From Acidobacteriota bacterium (GTDB taxonomy: Bacteria; Acidobacteriota; Terriglobia; UBA7540): a stretch of DNA of 44,477 bases. This document shows, in pieces, positions 42,233 through 44,477 of this stretch. The notes beneath the pieces were generated by a model, which did no database searches, had not been told where the DNA came from, and saw only the letters and a list, made by a program, of their open reading frames with translations. The stretch's first letter is position 1, and each line of letters opens with the position of its first letter. Both the position numbers and the translations under genes were made by a program. The DNA lies in NCBI GenBank assembly GCA_021787735.1, contig JAJYLL010000030.1, positions 1 to 44,477 of the forward strand. Direction: 5' to 3'.

Positions 42233-42841
42233 ATGAGTCCGCGAAGGGTCGATCTTGAGCTTACTGCACGGCGCCGCGAAGCTCTTATCAAGGCGGGTTA
42301 CGCCGAAATTCTGGAAAAGGGCCTGCACGCCACCACCATCGATTCCGTTGTCGCGCGCGCCAGTTCCAGCAAGGGCGGGGCGCTCCACTACTTTCGCAGC
42401 AAGGAAGATCTGTTTTACGCCGTCCTCGAATGGCTCCTCAGTGAACTGACCCACAGCCTCGACCAGGTTGCAGCCAGCCAGGAATCTCCCCGCGAGCGTC
42501 TGACGGCCGAACTGGAACTGCTGTTTCACAGTGCTGAGGTCAACCGCAAGCTTTACCTGGTGCTGTTCGATTTCGTCACGCTCGGCGCGCGCCATGACCG
42601 CTTCCGTACGCTATTTCACGATTTCTTTGTCCGGTGCCGCAAGCGCGACGTTCAGACCATCTCCGAGGGCATCAATCTGCAGGAGTTTCGGCGCGTCCGG
42701 CCTGAAGACGCCGCCGCCACCATTCGGGCGCTCGTCGACGGCTACTGCCTGCAATGGCTGATGGAATCGGGTGACGTCCCCGTTGAAGTCTTCCGCGACC
42801 GCTGTGGCGCCGTCCTCGGCGCCTACCTCCTGCGCCAGTGA
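42233..42841 (+). CDS. TetR-family transcriptional regulator
   Basis: 202 residues, ATG with GAAAGGG upstream. The N-terminal helix-turn-helix is clear: ALIKAGYAEILEKGLHATTI, SVVARASSSKGGALHYF, RSKEDLFYAVLEWLL. The C-terminal ligand domain is of the BetI-like type (EVNRKLYLVLFDFVTLGARH; DGYCLQWLMESGDVPVEVF). It probably represses genes including its own. Neighbours are rlmN (divergent) and, across a 729-bp gap, a CPBP protease; neither makes the ligand obvious. Confidence 0.92.
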   Translation: MSPRRVDLELTARRREALIKAGYAEILEKGLHATTIDSVVARASSSKGGALHYFRSKEDLFYAVLEWLLSELTHSLDQVAASQESPRERLTAELELLFHSAEVNRKLYLVLFDFVTLGARHDRFRTLFHDFFVRCRKRDVQTISEGINLQEFRRVRPEDAAATIRALVDGYCLQWLMESGDVPVEVFRDRCGAVLGAYLLRQ

Positions 42842-43063
42842 ACAAGCCTGGCAGGGGAACCCTCGGGGCTCCAGTCACGGATGCCGCATGCGTCCAAATC
42901 TCTGCGGTGTAGGCGAAAAATCCGGATATCCGCACCCGTGTCGCACCGTGCCGTTTACCCGCCACTCGCCCGTGAGATCGAATCCCCTGTTGGGGGCCGC
43001 GATTTTTCTGCTTTGGATCAATTGAAGAGCTGCAGACCTCACGATCGGTGGTGCGATGGGAAT

Positions 43064-43091
43064 TTGCTTGACTGGTGTGGGCTAGTATAGT
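43064..43091 (+). promoter_or_regulatory. Promoter-like pair in the TetR/CPBP gap
   Basis: TTGCTT (43064-43069), 16 bp, TATAGT (43086-43091). Transcription from here would cross the hairpins and the repeat array before reaching the CPBP gene 480 bp away, so the product could be a small RNA or a long leader. Confidence 0.4.
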
Positions 43092-43260
43092 AGCCTTCCA
43101 TTTGCCCTGCGATGGGCACATTTTCGCACGGGGGGTTGCTCTCCGGTTCGTGCACGAGCGCCGGGCACAATGCGCAGCGTTAGAAGAGGAACAGTGCTGA
43201 CCCAAAGGAGTCATTTTTGCCGGTTTTAGAGGCCGAAAAATAAAAAAGAATACCTTTTTT

Positions 43261-43410
43261 GAAAAACGAAGCGGAGAAGTTATTGAAAATACGTCCCTGT
43301 GGAAAAACGAACCGAAAACGAACCGAAAAACGAACCGGGCCATGTTGTTGAAAATAGAGCATCGAGGAAAAACAAACCGAAGATTGTTTGCGGAAGGATT
43401 TGAGTGAAAA
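43261..43410. repeat. Array of imperfect direct repeats, about 42-bp period, AT-rich
   Basis: GAAAAACGAA/GAAAAACGAACCG-type blocks begin at 43261, 43302, 43325 and 43367 (GAAAAACAAACCG). The 43261 and 43325 units share the longer pattern 'GAAAAACGAA-CGG ... TTATTGAAAATA / TTGTTGAAAATA ... TGG/AGG' over about 42 bp; the 43302 unit is a shortened 23-bp copy. Composition is far more AT-rich than the surrounding genome. TGTGGAAAA at 43298-43306 matches the reverse of a DnaA-box variant, possibly by chance. Nature unknown. Confidence 0.65.
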
Positions 43411-43570
43411 ACATCCTGCCTATGGGCCGTTCGTCCTGCCAAAAAGCCTCTCACGTTGCTGTCAGCCTGCCGGAACGTTATAGGCCCAACGCTTGATGGT
43501 TGACGCGCCGCCCGGCGAATGAGACACTAGCCGGCTCGCACCTGCGATCACTTTGTTGAAGGAAATTTCA

Positions 43571-44275
43571 ATGCTTTCAATCCTGGTCCGGATTGCCTTT
43601 TCGTTGCTTCTTGTGGTTGGCGTTCCGCTGCTCTCATGGCGGAGCGCGCGCCCCGAGCATGTGCAGGGCGTTCCAAAAACGGCGCTCTATTTTTCGGCTG
43701 TGGTCTCGCAGTGGGTGCTGGCCGCAATCGGCGTGGTGGTAATTTTTGTGGTGGGTCCCGGGTGGTCATCAATAGGCTTGACTCCTGTTGGTGCCAGCGG
43801 TTTCTTCAAGTGGACACTCGTGGTGGTCCTGATCGCCGTCGTGGGGTTGGGCCTTGTCTTGCTGCTGGAGCAGCGTGGCTGGTGGCCCAGGGAATCCGAC
43901 ATGGTGCAGCTCCTGATGCCGGAGAACGCCAGGGAAAAATTGTGGGCAGTACTGGGCCTTGCGCCCACGGCGGGGCTATGCGAAGAGTTCCTTTACCGTG
44001 GCTTTCTGCTGGCTGAGGTGGCAGCCTGGTTCCATTCGGCGGCGTGGGGCATTGTGGTGTCGTCGGTGGCTTTCGGATGTGCCCACGCCTACCAGGGGCT
44101 GAACGGAATGGTCGTGGCTGGCTCATTGGGAGCGTTGCTTGCGTGGCCGGTGGTTCATCTTGGCTCGCTTTATCCGTCAATGGCCGCGCATTTCCTGATC
44201 GACGTTGTTGCGCTGCTTTGGCTGGGGCCGAAGTTTGTGAGTAAACATCCTGCAACAATCTCGGATTCAGGCTAG
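43571..44275 (+). CDS. CPBP-family intramembrane metalloprotease (CAAX-like)
   Basis: 234 residues from the ATG at 43571, preceded by GAAGGAAAT. A TTG at 43553 would add six residues. Several hydrophobic helices are visible: ILVRIAFSLLLVVGVPLLSW, VVSQWVLAAIGVVVIFVVG and LVVVLIAVVGLGLVLLLE. The catalytic motifs are complete: GLCEEFLYRGFLL (EExxxR), AFGCAHAYQGL (FxxxH) and AAHFLIDVVALL (HxxxD). Such enzymes cleave prenylated or small peptides, or act in peptide maturation and immunity; here there is no nearby bacteriocin gene. The AT-rich repeat array lies immediately upstream. Confidence 0.92.
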   Translation: MLSILVRIAFSLLLVVGVPLLSWRSARPEHVQGVPKTALYFSAVVSQWVLAAIGVVVIFVVGPGWSSIGLTPVGASGFFKWTLVVVLIAVVGLGLVLLLEQRGWWPRESDMVQLLMPENAREKLWAVLGLAPTAGLCEEFLYRGFLLAEVAAWFHSAAWGIVVSSVAFGCAHAYQGLNGMVVAGSLGALLAWPVVHLGSLYPSMAAHFLIDVVALLWLGPKFVSKHPATISDSG

Positions 44276-44287
44276 AATGTCAGGGCT

Positions 44288-44477
44288 ATGGAAGAGCGAG
44301 ACTTTTTCGACGAAAAAGAAGTTTCAAAACCGGCTGATCTCTCCTGCCTTCACTGCCGCCAGACGGCCACCTACCAGGTCCGGTGGCTTGAGCGCACAAA
44401 GAAGCAAGCCCTGCGGGGCCATGCCGACGAGCGCGACCGTGCAAAGTTCGCGAAGGCCCGGTCGTATATGCTGCGGC
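44288..44477 (+). CDS. Start of an unidentified gene, cut by window edge
   Basis: ATG at 44288 with CAGGG upstream, 13 bp after the CPBP stop, so probably in one transcript. The first 63 residues are MEERDFFDEKEVSKPADLSC followed by LHCRQTATYQVRWLERTKKQ and a basic stretch ending ARSYMLR. The CLHC pair could be half of a zinc ribbon; a second CxxC would have to lie beyond the window. Not enough is visible to name a family. Confidence 0.7.
   Translation, partial: MEERDFFDEKEVSKPADLSCLHCRQTATYQVRWLERTKKQALRGHADERDRAKFAKARSYMLR

Larger units (their letters stand above)
42842..43570. other. Long noncoding gap with promoter-like site, hairpins and repeats
   Basis: The first 220 bases have no convincing gene. 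A plus-strand promoter-like pair lies at 43064-43091. Beyond it are the small hairpins TGCCC/GGGCA (in TGCCCTGCGATGGGCA) and, at 43242-43260, AAAAAAG/CTTTTTT. A very AT-rich repeat array fills about 43261-43410. A minus-strand open frame covers much of the gap (42672-43454) but is low-complexity and antisense to the regulator; I reject it as a gene. Confidence 0.5.

Noticed and set aside
43298..43306. DnaA box or replication origin at the repeat array
   Set aside because: Only one 9-mer matches, there is no dnaA, dnaN, parAB or gidA nearby, and the repeats do not contain further boxes.
42672..43454. 260-codon minus-strand open frame across the TetR end and the repeat array
   Set aside because: It is antisense to a clear TetR gene at one end and passes through low-complexity repeats; its protein has no domain and biased composition, and there is no ribosome site.
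43553..44275. CPBP protease as part of a bacteriocin or immunity locus
   Set aside because: No leader peptide, transporter or bacteriocin gene is next to it; the family also has many other roles.

Overview
The window looks like chromosome of a soil-type acidobacterium (Acidobacteriota). Coding density is moderate and GC content is fairly high. It carries a secreted protein of the VWFA-related family typical of acidobacteria (35751-36929) and a decayed Oar-like TonB-dependent receptor. It also has a large sortilin/BNR-repeat secreted protein, many secreted glycosidases, and housekeeping genes scattered singly rather than in proteobacterial-type operons. The taxonomic call is inference from gene families. 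No rRNA or marker phylogeny could be run.

Layout. Positions 1-2700 hold the end of an IS3-type transposase remnant, a gene-poor stretch, a GH33-like sialidase and, just upstream of it on the same strand, the relic of a TonB-dependent receptor. At 2700-8300 are a TAT-exported GH3 glycosidase, a zinc-independent NADP-dependent oxidoreductase, a patch of three dead gene fragments (formylglycine-generating-enzyme-like, flavin oxidase-like, one unidentified) and tRNA-Leu(UAA). At 8316-11510 is the BNR/sortilin protein. At 12070-21171 are a very large sensor protein carrying both a PP2C/SpoIIE phosphatase and an RsbW-like kinase domain, its STAS partner, glycogen phosphorylase and, convergent with it, a GlgX-type debranching enzyme. 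At 21497-25908 a minus-strand pair encodes a short-chain dehydrogenase and a secreted GH38-like alpha-mannosidase. At 26197-31000 are a twice-frameshifted M55 D-aminopeptidase, a tiny membrane protein next to an FmdB zinc ribbon, an aldo/keto reductase, and an epimerase plus zinc alcohol dehydrogenase pair.

From 31264 to the right end the genes are mostly housekeeping: surE, a PilZ-like protein, gltX, rlmB, the VWFA-like protein, two secreted proteins of unknown function, a double-TonB_C protein overlapping acpS, pgeF, rlmN, a TetR regulator, a CPBP intramembrane protease and the start of an unidentified gene. The TetR/CPBP gap (42842-43570) holds an AT-rich array of imperfect direct repeats of about 42 bp.

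Working together: the secreted glycosidases plus sugar-oxidising dehydrogenases suggest scavenging of complex glycans (sialylated, mannosylated, xylan-like), with glycogen as internal reserve. The most interesting regulatory unit is the kinase/phosphatase fusion plus STAS protein immediately before glgP. Unusual small-scale signals are two start codons lying exactly 7 nt after a TATAAT box (probable leaderless mRNAs), one of them for a 28-residue membrane peptide, and the repeat array at 43.2-43.4 kb. I saw no CRISPR array, no prophage and no classical defence island.
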